A model generated the notes under the pieces. The model saw nothing but the letters and a program-made list of their open reading frames with translations, was not told the DNA's origin and ran no database searches. Below are positions 1 to 8,211 of a stretch of 64,000 nt of DNA, piece after piece. The translations under genes were made by a program, and so were the position numbers. Numbering within the stretch: the first letter of the stretch is position 1; each line of letters opens with the position of its first letter. The stretch spans positions 62,001 through 126,000 of the forward strand of contig NZ_VSKM01000009.1 in assembly GCF_008086175.1 (NCBI RefSeq). Direction: 5' to 3'. The stretch is from Bizionia saleffrena. Lineage in GTDB: Bacteria; Bacteroidota; Bacteroidia; Flavobacteriales; Flavobacteriaceae.

Positions 1-2
1 AT

Positions 3-197
3 CCTTTAGGAATGCAAGGGAAAAAGAAACTGAGCAAATTTTTTAAGGATGAAAAACTATCTGTTTTAGAGAAAGAAAGAGCTGAATTATTGTGCACTAA
101 CGACGACATTGTCTGGGTGATTAACAAGCGCTTGGATAACAGGTTTAAAGTGACAGAAAATACAACCCAGATTTTAAAAATAACCATTGAAGCGTAA
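3..197 (+). CDS. tilS: tRNA(Ile)-lysidine synthase, C-terminal fragment
   Basis: Partial gene entering from the left edge; the frame is open from base 3 and ends at TAA 195-197. The visible 64 or so residues carry the compact TilS C-terminal domain pattern: a GKKKLSKFF-type basic helix, then a hydrophobic strand (IVWVINKRLDNRFKVT). TilS makes lysidine at the wobble position of tRNA-Ile(CAU) in the cytoplasm. The internal ATG at 12 is not the start, because the preceding codons (PLG) fit the domain. The N-terminal PP-loop ATPase domain lies outside the window, so the call rests on the tail alone. Confidence 0.8.
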   Translation, partial: PLGMQGKKKLSKFFKDEKLSVLEKERAELLCTNDDIVWVINKRLDNRFKVTENTTQILKITIEA

Positions 198-264
198 ACA
201 ATACTGCGCATTTATAAACACTGTCTTAGTTTAAACGGCAGTAATAATATAAAAATTACCGAAA

Positions 265-1884
265 ATGACACTACAAGGGCAAATCGTCGATATACAAAAT
301 AAACGCATATACAAAGGAGAAATTACAATTGAAGGGGGGAAAATAGCAGCGATTGAAGCGAAAGATCACGCCATTGAGACTTACATTTTGCCTGGCTTTG
401 TAGATGCGCATATTCATATTGAAAGCTCGATGCTAGTGCCTAGTGAGTTCGCAAAATTGGCAGTGACACACGGTACCGTTTCTACAGTTTCCGATCCTCA
501 CGAAATCGCCAATGTGTTGGGTGTTAAAGGTGTGGCGTTTATGATTGAAAACGGAAAGCAAACGCCCTTTAAATTTAATTTTGGCGCTCCGTCTTGTGTG
601 CCAGCAACCGATTTCGAGTCGGCTGGCGCCAGTATCGATGCCGATGCGATTAAAACCTTAATGGCGAATCCAGATATAAAATACCTCGCCGAAATGATGA
701 ATTATCCGGGTGTTTTATTCGATGATGCGCAGGTTTTAGAAAAAATAAAGTGGGCAAAACACTATAATAAACCCGTCGATGGACACGCGCCAGGTTTAAA
801 AGGAGAGGCGATTACAAAGTATATTGCGGCAGGAATTTCTACCGATCACGAATGTTTTACGTACGATGAGGCTTTAGAAAAACTTCAAAAAGGAATGACA
901 GTGATTATTCGCGAGGGGAGTGCCGCTAAAAACTTTGAAGCTTTAATCGATTTGCTACCAGAGCATTTTGAAAATATGATGTTTTGTAGTGACGATAAGC
1001 ATCCGGACGATTTAATAGTGAGTCATATTAATGCGTTGTGTGCTCGCGCGGTGGCAAAAAAAATGGATCTATTTAATGTTTTGCAAGTGGCATGCATTAA
1101 TCCGGTGAAACATTACAATCTTGATGTTGGCTTACTTCAAAAAGGCGATGCTGCCGATTTTATAGTAGTCGAAGATTTAAAGGACTTCAAAACAGTAACG
1201 ACTTACATTAATGGAAACGCCGTCTTTTCAGAAGGTGTCGCACATATTAAAGACGTGGCCTTTCAAAATCTGAATAACTTTAATACCGACCCTAAAACGG
1301 TTCAGGAATTTAAATACACGTCTTCAGCAAAAAAAATAAGAGTTATTGAATGTTTAGATGGCGCATTAGTCACCAACGAAATTATTGCCGATGCCGTAAT
1401 TGAAAATGGAAATTTGGTGTCTAATACCGAAAATGACGTCTTAAAAATGACAGTTGTTAACCGGTATCAAAATCAAAAACCGGCGATTGCGTTTATAAAG
1501 AATTTTGGATTAAAAGAAGGAGCGATTGCGAGCTCCGTGGGGCACGATTCTCATAATATAATTGCAGTTGGCGCTACAGATGCCGCCATTTGCGAAGCGG
1601 TAAATGCTATTATCGACGCCAAAGGTGGTATTTGCGCGGTTAAAAACGATACTGTTAAAACCGTCGCTTTACCCGTAGCGGGAATTATGAGTGATAAAGA
1701 TGGGTACACGATTGGTAAGCAATACGCAGCACTGGATGCGATGGCAAAAACAATGGGGTGCACGCTAAATGCACCATATATGACCTTATCTTTTATGGCG
1801 TTGTTGGTTATTCCAGCTCTAAAATTAAGTGATAAAGGCTTATTTAACGGCACCGATTTTAAATTTACACCATTAGAAGTGTAA
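265..1884 (+). CDS. ade: Adenine deaminase
   Basis: Deaminates adenine to hypoxanthine in purine salvage (cytoplasmic, metal-dependent amidohydrolase family). The 539 residues are the usual length. Visible motifs are the metal-binding HIHIESS at about residues 49-55, SDPHE at about 77-81, a GHAPG segment near 173, DHE near 195 and the CSDDKHPDD motif near 240 that is characteristic of this family. The C-terminal half has the adenine-deaminase-specific domain (VGHDSHN near 425). The gene lies 67 bp after tilS and 41 bp before a YheT-type hydrolase on the same strand, so it may be co-transcribed with them. Confidence 0.95.
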   Translation: MTLQGQIVDIQNKRIYKGEITIEGGKIAAIEAKDHAIETYILPGFVDAHIHIESSMLVPSEFAKLAVTHGTVSTVSDPHEIANVLGVKGVAFMIENGKQTPFKFNFGAPSCVPATDFESAGASIDADAIKTLMANPDIKYLAEMMNYPGVLFDDAQVLEKIKWAKHYNKPVDGHAPGLKGEAITKYIAAGISTDHECFTYDEALEKLQKGMTVIIREGSAAKNFEALIDLLPEHFENMMFCSDDKHPDDLIVSHINALCARAVAKKMDLFNVLQVACINPVKHYNLDVGLLQKGDAADFIVVEDLKDFKTVTTYINGNAVFSEGVAHIKDVAFQNLNNFNTDPKTVQEFKYTSSAKKIRVIECLDGALVTNEIIADAVIENGNLVSNTENDVLKMTVVNRYQNQKPAIAFIKNFGLKEGAIASSVGHDSHNIIAVGATDAAICEAVNAIIDAKGGICAVKNDTVKTVALPVAGIMSDKDGYTIGKQYAALDAMAKTMGCTLNAPYMTLSFMALLVIPALKLSDKGLFNGTDFKFTPLEV

Positions 1885-1925
1885 GCAAATAGTAGTATCT
1901 TAACCGTTTTAAATACAGGAGTACA

Positions 1926-2885
1926 ATGCCCATTATTACCTCGCAATACAAGCCGCCATTTTTTACTAAAAACCCGCATATAGCGACCATATATTCTGGC
2001 CTATTTCGCAGGGTTCGTGGTGTTGTACAAAAGCGTGAACGCGTGACGCTTGCCGATGGCGATTTTATGGATTTAGATTGGAGTTTTTCAAAACAAAAAT
2101 CTAATAAATTAATTGTTTTGCTTCACGGTTTAGAAGGTGATGCTCAACGACATTATATGTTGGGTGCCGCAAAACTGTTTAATGAAGCGGAAGGCGATGC
2201 GGTTTGCGTCAATTTTAGAGGATGCAGTGGTGAGGAAAATAGTAAATTTCGCTCGTACCATTCTGGGGTTGCCGAAGATTTAGAAGAAGTTATTCAATTT
2301 ATTTTAAATGAAAAGCAATACACTCATATTTACTTAAATGGCTTTAGTTTAGGTGGTAACGTTATCTTAAAATACTTGGGCGAAACCCCTAATATACCGT
2401 CTGAAATTAAAGGAGCTGTCGCCGTTTCTGTGCCTATTCATTTAAAAGGGTCGATGCTAGAGCTGCACACCTTTAAAAACATCTTGTACAACATTCGCTT
2501 TAAACAGCATCTTTTAGATAAATTGAAACGGAAACATAAATATTTTCCCGAAGAATTATCCGCAAAAACCATTAAGAAAGTGAAAACACTAAAGGATTTT
2601 GATGATGTTTATACCTCTAAAGCACACGGTTTTAAAGATGCTTACGATTATTATAAAAAAAGTAGTAGCCTTCAATTTTTGCCAAATATTTCGGTACCTA
2701 CGTTATTGCTAAATGCCTTAAACGATTCTTTTTTATCTTCCGAATGTTATCCCATTAAAGAAGCAATGGCCAATCCGAATTTATACTTAGAAATGCCTGA
2801 TTACGGAGGACACGTTGGGTTTTATGAAAAAAACAGCTTGTATTACAGCGAAAAACGCACATTAGAATTTATTCAATCTATTTAA
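1926..2885 (+). CDS. YheT/EMB8-type alpha/beta hydrolase
   Basis: A 319-residue alpha/beta hydrolase. It opens with the family signature PPFFTKNPHIATIYSGLFR, typical of YheT/EMB8 proteins, followed by LLHGLEGDAQRHY (oxyanion-hole region, about residue 67). The nucleophile elbow GFSLGGN is near residue 140, an acidic residue lies in NALNDSF, and a catalytic His lies in GGHVGF near the C-terminus. No signal peptide is seen, so it should be cytoplasmic. The physiological substrate of this family is not settled; esterase activity is the general expectation. Confidence 0.88.
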   Translation: MPIITSQYKPPFFTKNPHIATIYSGLFRRVRGVVQKRERVTLADGDFMDLDWSFSKQKSNKLIVLLHGLEGDAQRHYMLGAAKLFNEAEGDAVCVNFRGCSGEENSKFRSYHSGVAEDLEEVIQFILNEKQYTHIYLNGFSLGGNVILKYLGETPNIPSEIKGAVAVSVPIHLKGSMLELHTFKNILYNIRFKQHLLDKLKRKHKYFPEELSAKTIKKVKTLKDFDDVYTSKAHGFKDAYDYYKKSSSLQFLPNISVPTLLLNALNDSFLSSECYPIKEAMANPNLYLEMPDYGGHVGFYEKNSLYYSEKRTLEFIQSI

Positions 2886-2928
2886 ATCTTATTTTTTACT
2901 AACTTTAAGGGAATCAATACGTTTCGCT

Positions 2929-3528
2929 ATGTTAGTGCTTTTAGATAATGGTCACGGCGGTCTTATAAATGGTGTTTACCAAACTGCTGGTAAGCAAAAA
3001 GATTGGTGTGAAAATGGTGTGTTTTATGAAGGTGAATTTAATCGCGCCATTGTAAATGGTATTATCGAACAGCTTACACGGTTAACTATTTCTTACGTTA
3101 ATATTGCTCCCGAATATCGCGACGTCACCTTACGAACACGCGTAAATAGAGCGAATGTCTATAATTCTAATAACGCTTTTTTATTAAGTATTCACTCTAA
3201 TGCTGGAGGAGGTTCCGGTTTCGAAGTATTTACCACGCCCGGAGAAACACGCAGCGATCCTATCGCGACTATTTTTGGCCATGCTTTTAAATCTGAATTT
3301 CCAGAGCAAACGCTTCGAGAGGACTATACCGATGGTGATTTAGATAAGGAGCGCCGCTTTTATATATTGAGGAAAACCAATATGCCCGCAATATTAACCG
3401 AGAATTTCTTTATGGATAATATTAAAGACTTCCAATCCTTTTTAGACACTAGAGAAGGTCGGCAACGCATCGTTAATTTTCACGTTAATGCGATAGTAAC
3501 CGTTAAAAATAATCTATACAAAACCTAA
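2929..3528 (+). CDS. N-acetylmuramoyl-L-alanine amidase (Amidase_3 type), no signal peptide
   Basis: A 199-residue zinc amidase that would cleave the MurNAc to L-Ala bond of peptidoglycan. The Zn ligands are visible as DNGHGG (about residues 6-11), a Glu in YEGEFN (about 35) and His in LLSIHSNA (about 88). The catalytic Glu is in ILTENFF (about 157). The protein starts directly in the catalytic fold (MLVLLDNGHGG) with no export signal. Normal flavobacterial cell-wall amidases have one, so this resembles phage-type or specialised amidases. It is followed after 5 bp by a lipoprotein gene on the same strand. Confidence 0.88.
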   Translation: MLVLLDNGHGGLINGVYQTAGKQKDWCENGVFYEGEFNRAIVNGIIEQLTRLTISYVNIAPEYRDVTLRTRVNRANVYNSNNAFLLSIHSNAGGGSGFEVFTTPGETRSDPIATIFGHAFKSEFPEQTLREDYTDGDLDKERRFYILRKTNMPAILTENFFMDNIKDFQSFLDTREGRQRIVNFHVNAIVTVKNNLYKT

Positions 3529-3533
3529 ATAGT

Positions 3534-4001
3534 ATGCTTTTAAAAAAACAATATTCTCGGTCTCTTTTAGTAGTTGTATTAACTTTTTTAGCGCTGTCGT
3601 GCCAGAGTTTAAAAACGGCTGTTTACGACCAATATTCGTATCAACAAGCGATTTCTTTAAAAGTAGAAAGTGATGCGTTAATAGATCAAGCGACAAACAT
3701 TTTTTCCGATCACGAAGAAGCGGTAGCAACTTTACGTTTAGAATTGAAGAAATTAGTAGAGTACGAGAAAAATAAACCGAGTAACTCGATTTCGTATGCT
3801 ATGCTTCAGTTAATGGCTAATGAAGACAGAAATCTTTTAGCCGGTTTTTTAAAACGATGGGAAGATGAAGAGCAATTGTCTGAAGCTTTTACTACTGAAG
3901 CTAAAGCACAAATTAGGGAAGCTTTCGATTTAATTATTAAGTACGAAGCTGATAAAAATAAAACCAACACGACCAATATTCTTGATTTTTTAGAAGACTA
4001 A
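3534..4001 (+). CDS. Predicted lipoprotein of unknown function
   Basis: A 155-residue protein I do not recognise. The N-terminus has positive charges, a hydrophobic stretch (LLVVVLTFLAL) and a lipobox-like LALSC, so Cys near residue 23 would be lipidated. The mature part is acidic, mostly helical and contains few aromatic residues. The gene begins 5 bp after the amidase stop and is followed 36 bp later by another small helical protein gene, suggesting one transcript. Association with the cell envelope is inferred only from the lipobox and the amidase neighbour. Confidence 0.75.
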   Translation: MLLKKQYSRSLLVVVLTFLALSCQSLKTAVYDQYSYQQAISLKVESDALIDQATNIFSDHEEAVATLRLELKKLVEYEKNKPSNSISYAMLQLMANEDRNLLAGFLKRWEDEEQLSEAFTTEAKAQIREAFDLIIKYEADKNKTNTTNILDFLED

Positions 4002-4037
4002 CCGCATGTAAAATACTTCATTTAACACCTTAAACTT

Positions 4038-4361
4038 ATGGATTTCGAAGAACTATTAAAACTGATAAAAGAAGAATTGATTCGCGTTTTAGGTGAAAGC
4101 TATTCAGAATATAAAGAAGAAACAAAGGAAGATATTGAAGCTTTTTTGGCCGCTTCACGCGTAAAATTAGAACGTTGGACAACACTTTTAGTGTCTGAAG
4201 ATTTAACCGTTACGGATTATGAATGGTTAGTGAAAAGTCAAAAAGACATTTTAGTATTGGAAGCTTTGTATAAAGCAGGCGCTTCAAAACGCAGATTGGG
4301 GCATTTAAAAAATAAAATAATTAAAACGGTGGTCGATACCGTTGTTCGTGCAGTATTATAA
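4038..4361 (+). CDS. Small helical hypothetical protein
   Basis: A 107-residue protein with no recognised domain, signal peptide or membrane segment. It is rich in Glu and Lys, with long predicted helices; the C-terminus is hydrophobic and basic (NKIIKTVVDTVVRAVL) and could be amphipathic. The size and secondary structure resemble small phage or integrative-element helper proteins, but nothing identifies it. It lies between the lipoprotein gene and yifB on the same strand (35 bp before yifB). Coding is supported by the clean frame, codon use like its neighbours and operon position. Confidence 0.65.
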   Translation: MDFEELLKLIKEELIRVLGESYSEYKEETKEDIEAFLAASRVKLERWTTLLVSEDLTVTDYEWLVKSQKDILVLEALYKAGASKRRLGHLKNKIIKTVVDTVVRAVL

Positions 4362-4396
4362 AATTTTTCTTACATTGTTATCAAAACCAACCGTTT

Positions 4397-5935
4397 ATGC
4401 TGAAAAAAGTTTTTGGAAGTGCCGTTTTTGGTGTCGAAGCGACAACAATTACCGTAGAAGTTAATGTGAATGGCGGCATTGGCTATCATTTAGTAGGCTT
4501 GCCCGATAATGCCATTAAAGAAAGTAATTACCGTATTGCTGCGGCACTGCAAAATAACGGCTATAAAATACCCGGAAAGAAAATAACAATTAATATGGCG
4601 CCTGCCGATTTACGCAAGGAGGGAAGTGCCTACGATTTAACGTTGGCTATTGGCATTCTCGTAGCGTCTAAGCAAATTAAAGCCGACGCTTTAGGCGATT
4701 ATATCATTATGGGAGAATTGTCTTTAGATGGCGGTTTACAGCCTATTCGGGGTGTGTTACCAATCGCTATTAAAGCAAAAGAAGAGGGGTTTAAAGGGTT
4801 TATTTTACCCACGCAAAATGCTAAAGAAGCAGCCATTGTAAATGGACTCACGGTTTACGGCGTGGATAATATAAATCAGGTCATTCAGTTTTTTGATAAG
4901 AATGAACCGCTGGAGCAAACCATAATAGATACGAAAGAAGAGTTCGAAAAGAATTTAAACTTCCCTGAATTCGATTTTAGCGATGTTAAAGGTCAGGAAT
5001 CCATTAAGCGTTGTATGGAAATTGCGGCTGCTGGCGGACATAATATTATTTTAATTGGACCGCCGGGTGCAGGAAAAACGATGCTAGCGAAACGCTTACC
5101 CAGTATTTTACCACCAATGACATTAAACGAAGCATTAGAAACAACCAAAATACATTCGGTTGCTGGGCGTATCAAAGCAAATATTGGTATTATGGCGCAA
5201 CGGCCATTTCGGAGCCCACACCACACAATTTCTAATGTAGCCCTCGTCGGTGGAGGAAGTTATCCGCAACCCGGAGAAATATCATTATCGCACAACGGCG
5301 TTTTATTTCTTGATGAATTACCCGAATTTAAACGCGAAGTCCTCGAGGTAATGCGGCAACCGCTAGAAGATAGGGAGGTGACAATCTCTAGAGCGAAATT
5401 TACGGTAACCTATCCCTCGTCTTTTATGTTAGTAGCGAGTATGAACCCGAGTCCCAGTGGTTATTTTAACGATCCTAGTGCGCCGGTCACTTCTAGTCCT
5501 GCCGAAATGCAACGGTACCTTAGTAAAGTTTCTGGGCCGTTGTTAGACAGAATAGATATTCATATTGAAGTGACGCCAGTGCCGTTTGAAAAATTAAGTG
5601 ACGAGCGCAAAGGGGAATCTTCAGTAGAGATTAGAAAACGCGTTACACTGGCGAGAGCACTGCAAACACAACGTTTCGAAGACTCTTTAACGGTGCATTA
5701 CAACGCGCAAATGAATACCAAACAGATTAGAAAACATTGCGAGCTAGACGAACCGTCCAAAGGGCTCTTAAAAACAGCTATGGAACGTTTAAATCTTTCT
5801 GCTCGTGCGTACGACCGTATTTTAAAAGTATCGCGAACCATTGCCGATTTAGAGGGCGCTACTTCAATTAACGGCGCACATATAAGTGAGGCCATCCAAT
5901 ATAGAAGTTTAGACCGCGAAGGCTGGTTAGGATAA
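4397..5935 (+). CDS. yifB: YifB/ComM family Mg-chelatase-like AAA ATPase
   Basis: A 512-residue protein of the usual family length. It has an N-terminal ChlI-type (Lon-protease-like) domain beginning VFGSAVFGVEATTITVEVNV. A central AAA+ module follows, with Walker A GPPGAGKTM near residue 222, Walker B LFLDELPEF near 303 and the sensor region SMNPSPSGY near 350. The family C-terminal domain ends at about residue 510. ComM homologues act as hexameric helicases promoting branch migration during natural transformation. The role in flavobacteria is inferred from that. Confidence 0.93.
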   Translation: MLKKVFGSAVFGVEATTITVEVNVNGGIGYHLVGLPDNAIKESNYRIAAALQNNGYKIPGKKITINMAPADLRKEGSAYDLTLAIGILVASKQIKADALGDYIIMGELSLDGGLQPIRGVLPIAIKAKEEGFKGFILPTQNAKEAAIVNGLTVYGVDNINQVIQFFDKNEPLEQTIIDTKEEFEKNLNFPEFDFSDVKGQESIKRCMEIAAAGGHNIILIGPPGAGKTMLAKRLPSILPPMTLNEALETTKIHSVAGRIKANIGIMAQRPFRSPHHTISNVALVGGGSYPQPGEISLSHNGVLFLDELPEFKREVLEVMRQPLEDREVTISRAKFTVTYPSSFMLVASMNPSPSGYFNDPSAPVTSSPAEMQRYLSKVSGPLLDRIDIHIEVTPVPFEKLSDERKGESSVEIRKRVTLARALQTQRFEDSLTVHYNAQMNTKQIRKHCELDEPSKGLLKTAMERLNLSARAYDRILKVSRTIADLEGATSINGAHISEAIQYRSLDREGWLG

Positions 5936-5972
5936 AAGCGTATTAAACTAGAACTGTTAAAAAAAACTTTTC

Positions 5973-5980
5973 TATTTTTG
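5973..5980 (+). promoter_or_regulatory. Bacteroidota -7 box for the 6020 signalling unit
   Basis: TATTTTTG exactly matches the TAnnTTTG -7 consensus of the Bacteroidota housekeeping sigma factor and lies 39 bp before the ATG at 6020. No clear -33 TTG is found at the usual spacing, so this is a partial promoter match. Confidence 0.45.
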
Positions 5981-6019
5981 GTCTCTAAATAATTAACAAT
6001 TAAACGCTATTAATCAATT

Positions 6020-6478
6020 ATGTTGACATTAGGGATTTTAGTACTCGGTATTATTATAGGAGGAGGAATTACTTACCTATTATTAAAAAACTCATTAAGC
6101 TCTCAAGGTCCTGGAGTGCCTATTGTTCCTGCGGGAGTAATTACGCCAGTACAAGCAAGAGATCTTGACGAAAACTGGACAACATTAAGAAAAGTAGCAA
6201 ACGATACCGCTGCAGCAAAACCAGACAATCGCTCGTCGTGGTATTCGTTGGCAGATATGGAAAATTTTATTACGCTTACAAAATCTGAAAACGCAAAAAC
6301 AAATGGGTTTCGTATGTATTTAGGTGTTAAAACCACAGAAACTGACGAAACAGGTTACACAACAATTTTTATGGTAGCTACCGAAGATGATCGCGGTGCA
6401 AATAAAGATATTCCAACCGCTAAAGTTCTAGATATGGGTGGTGCTGGTTACCCACCACAAGCTAATTACCCACAATAA
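6020..6478 (+). CDS. Single-pass membrane-anchored hypothetical protein
   Basis: A 152-residue protein with an N-terminal hydrophobic helix (ILVLGIIIGGGITYLLL), followed by a Pro/Gly linker and a soluble domain of about 115 residues. I recognise no named domain. Conserved-looking features are ITPVQARDLDENWTTLR, SSWYSLADMENFI and a Gly/Pro/Tyr-rich end (GGAGYPPQANYPQ). The topology suggests the domain faces the periplasm or cytoplasm from a single anchor. It is the first gene of a run with a 7-TM protein and a histidine kinase, so a sensory or accessory role is plausible but inferred. Confidence 0.75.
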   Translation: MLTLGILVLGIIIGGGITYLLLKNSLSSQGPGVPIVPAGVITPVQARDLDENWTTLRKVANDTAAAKPDNRSSWYSLADMENFITLTKSENAKTNGFRMYLGVKTTETDETGYTTIFMVATEDDRGANKDIPTAKVLDMGGAGYPPQANYPQ

Positions 6479-6485
6479 TTTAATT

Positions 6486-7202
6486 TTGGAAGATTTTATA
6501 CTAAAAAATTACATCTCTTTAGTTTATTTTTTTGAAGCAACGGTGATTGTAATAGGATTAATAAATTTCAAGAAATATAAGGGTACTGCGGCTAAATATT
6601 TTATATACTTTACAATCTACGCTTTAATTGTAGAGTTATTAGGGCTTTATACGGAATGGATTGAACAAAATGATTCTTTATGTTGGATTTATTATCTTGT
6701 AGAAGGTACTATTTTTAGTAGAAACTATTGGTTCTTTCAATTTTTTTGGATTATTGTTAGTCCTTTATTTTATTCTTTTTATTATTTCAAGGTTGCTAAA
6801 AGCGCTCTCTTAAAAAAAAGCATTAAATATGTCGCTCTTATTTTTGCTGTAGTATCGATAGCATTGCTTTTTATTAACTATAAGGTGTTTTATACTAACT
6901 TTTATTCCCCAATAAGTTTATTAGGGTTGCTTATTATTTTGTTTTTAGTGTTCTCTTTCTTTATAGAACTTATACAATCAGATTCGATTTTGGTTTTCTA
7001 TAGGTCGTTGTCTTTTTATATAAGTGTAGGGATTTTAGTCTTCTGGTTATTAACAATACCACTAGAATTTTATGAAAAGTATTATAATATTTATGACTAT
7101 GGTTATATTTATTTAAAATTTAAAGTGTATCTCTTTTCAATTTTATTTATGAATTTAAGTTTTGCAGTAGGTTTAATTGTTTCAAATACTAAAAATGAAT
7201 AA
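6486..7202 (+). CDS. Seven-transmembrane hypothetical protein, likely TTG start
   Basis: About 238 residues, of which most lie in seven hydrophobic helices (for example SLVYFFEATVIVIGLI, YVALIFAVVSIALLF, LLGLLIILFLVFSFF, FSILFMNLSFAVGLI). The open frame reaches back to an ATG at 6438 inside the previous gene, but those 16 residues (VLVTHHKLITHNN) look like out-of-frame translation. TTG 6486, 8 bp after the previous stop, is the better start. Its end overlaps the ATG of the following kinase gene. No family was recognised; a 7-TM sensor feeding the kinase is inferred. Confidence 0.7.
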   Translation: MEDFILKNYISLVYFFEATVIVIGLINFKKYKGTAAKYFIYFTIYALIVELLGLYTEWIEQNDSLCWIYYLVEGTIFSRNYWFFQFFWIIVSPLFYSFYYFKVAKSALLKKSIKYVALIFAVVSIALLFINYKVFYTNFYSPISLLGLLIILFLVFSFFIELIQSDSILVFYRSLSFYISVGILVFWLLTIPLEFYEKYYNIYDYGYIYLKFKVYLFSILFMNLSFAVGLIVSNTKNE

Positions 7203-8034
7203 CGTTTTACTTTTTTTTATAAATCAAAATGTGTCTACTGCTTCCGAGCGATACTTGCTCGTTTATATGATTGGCGTTTTGTTTACCGTCTGTGCACTTA
7301 TTATAATCTTTTTTATAGTGTTTCAAAAGCGGAAAAATAAATTGCTTTTAGAAAAAATAGAACGTGAGCAAGCATTTCAAGAGGAGATTTCTATTACCCA
7401 AATTGAAATTCAAGAGCAAACACTAAAAAATATAGGTCAAGAATTACACGATAATGTGGGCCAAATTTTATCGGTTGCGAATATGAATATGAGTATTTTG
7501 GCGATGCAAGTACCTGCAGAGCTTAAAGGATCATTTTCCGATACTAAAAATGCCGTAAAAGATAGTTTAAGCGAATTACGTGCCTTATCTAAAACCTTGA
7601 ATAGCGATGTCATTTCTAATCGAGGATTTCAAGAGTCTATTACAGGTGAAATTAACCGATTAAATAAATTAAAATTAGTAAACGCCACTATAGAAATTGT
7701 GGGCGATCCAATGCTTTTTACGGAAGGGAAACAGAGTATTATCTTATTTAGAATTCTTCAGGAATGTATTTCAAATACCGTAAAATATGCCCAGGCAACA
7801 GTCTTTAAAGTGGTTTTAAACTATACTGAAGAAGCGCTGCTAATTTCAGCAGAAGATAACGGAAAAGGTTTCGACATGGCTTCCGCGGAAAAAGGATCGG
7901 GTTTAATTAATATGAAAAATAGAGCAGAACTTATAAATTCAGAATTTAAGTTAACGTCTTCTGAAGGTAATGGAATGCAATTACAATTAGAATACCCGTA
8001 TCAAGAAGCTTTTTTAAATGTCTCGAAAAGATAA
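7195..8034 (+). CDS. HisKA_3 (NarL-type) sensor histidine kinase
   Basis: A 279-residue kinase. One membrane helix near residues 20-45 (LVYMIGVLFTVCALIIIFFIVF) is followed by a coiled-coil linker. The H-box is IGQELHDNVGQILS, with the phospho-acceptor His near residue 84. The ATPase part shows the N-box ECISNTVKYA, G1 EDNGKGFD and G2 KGSGLINMKNRAE. ATG 7195 overlaps the stop of the 7-TM gene (ATGAATAA) and is preferred over a start at 7177. There is almost no periplasmic sensor region, so sensing may depend on the upstream gene. No response regulator follows, which is unusual for this class. Confidence 0.9.
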   Translation: MNNVLLFFINQNVSTASERYLLVYMIGVLFTVCALIIIFFIVFQKRKNKLLLEKIEREQAFQEEISITQIEIQEQTLKNIGQELHDNVGQILSVANMNMSILAMQVPAELKGSFSDTKNAVKDSLSELRALSKTLNSDVISNRGFQESITGEINRLNKLKLVNATIEIVGDPMLFTEGKQSIILFRILQECISNTVKYAQATVFKVVLNYTEEALLISAEDNGKGFDMASAEKGSGLINMKNRAELINSEFKLTSSEGNGMQLQLEYPYQEAFLNVSKR

Positions 8035-8063
8035 ACGCTCTTTTGCAAAAGATGCAAGAGTGC

Positions 8064-8128
8064 TTTGCATTTAGAGTCAAGAATCAACATTTTTATAAGA
8101 CACAAAATAGTTTTGCATTTAGAGTCAA
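8064..8128 (+). repeat. 17-bp direct repeat pair after the kinase gene
   Basis: TTTGCATTTAGAGTCAA occurs at 8064-8080 and again at 8112-8128, a 48-bp period, in the 177 bp between the kinase stop and the convergent aldehyde dehydrogenase. The rest of the gap carries no gene. The function is unknown; it may be a scar of a local duplication or rearrangement. Confidence 0.7.
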
Positions 8129-8211
8129 AATGTAACTAGCTTAAAATAGTGTCTACGCTAGCGCAGTTGGGAGATTTTTAAAGACGAAAAATACTAATGT
8201 ATCGCTGAAGA

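Noticed and set aside
1551-1979. 142-codon reverse open frame under the end of adenine deaminase
   Set aside because: Antisense to a strong gene with intact catalytic motifs; no recognisable product.
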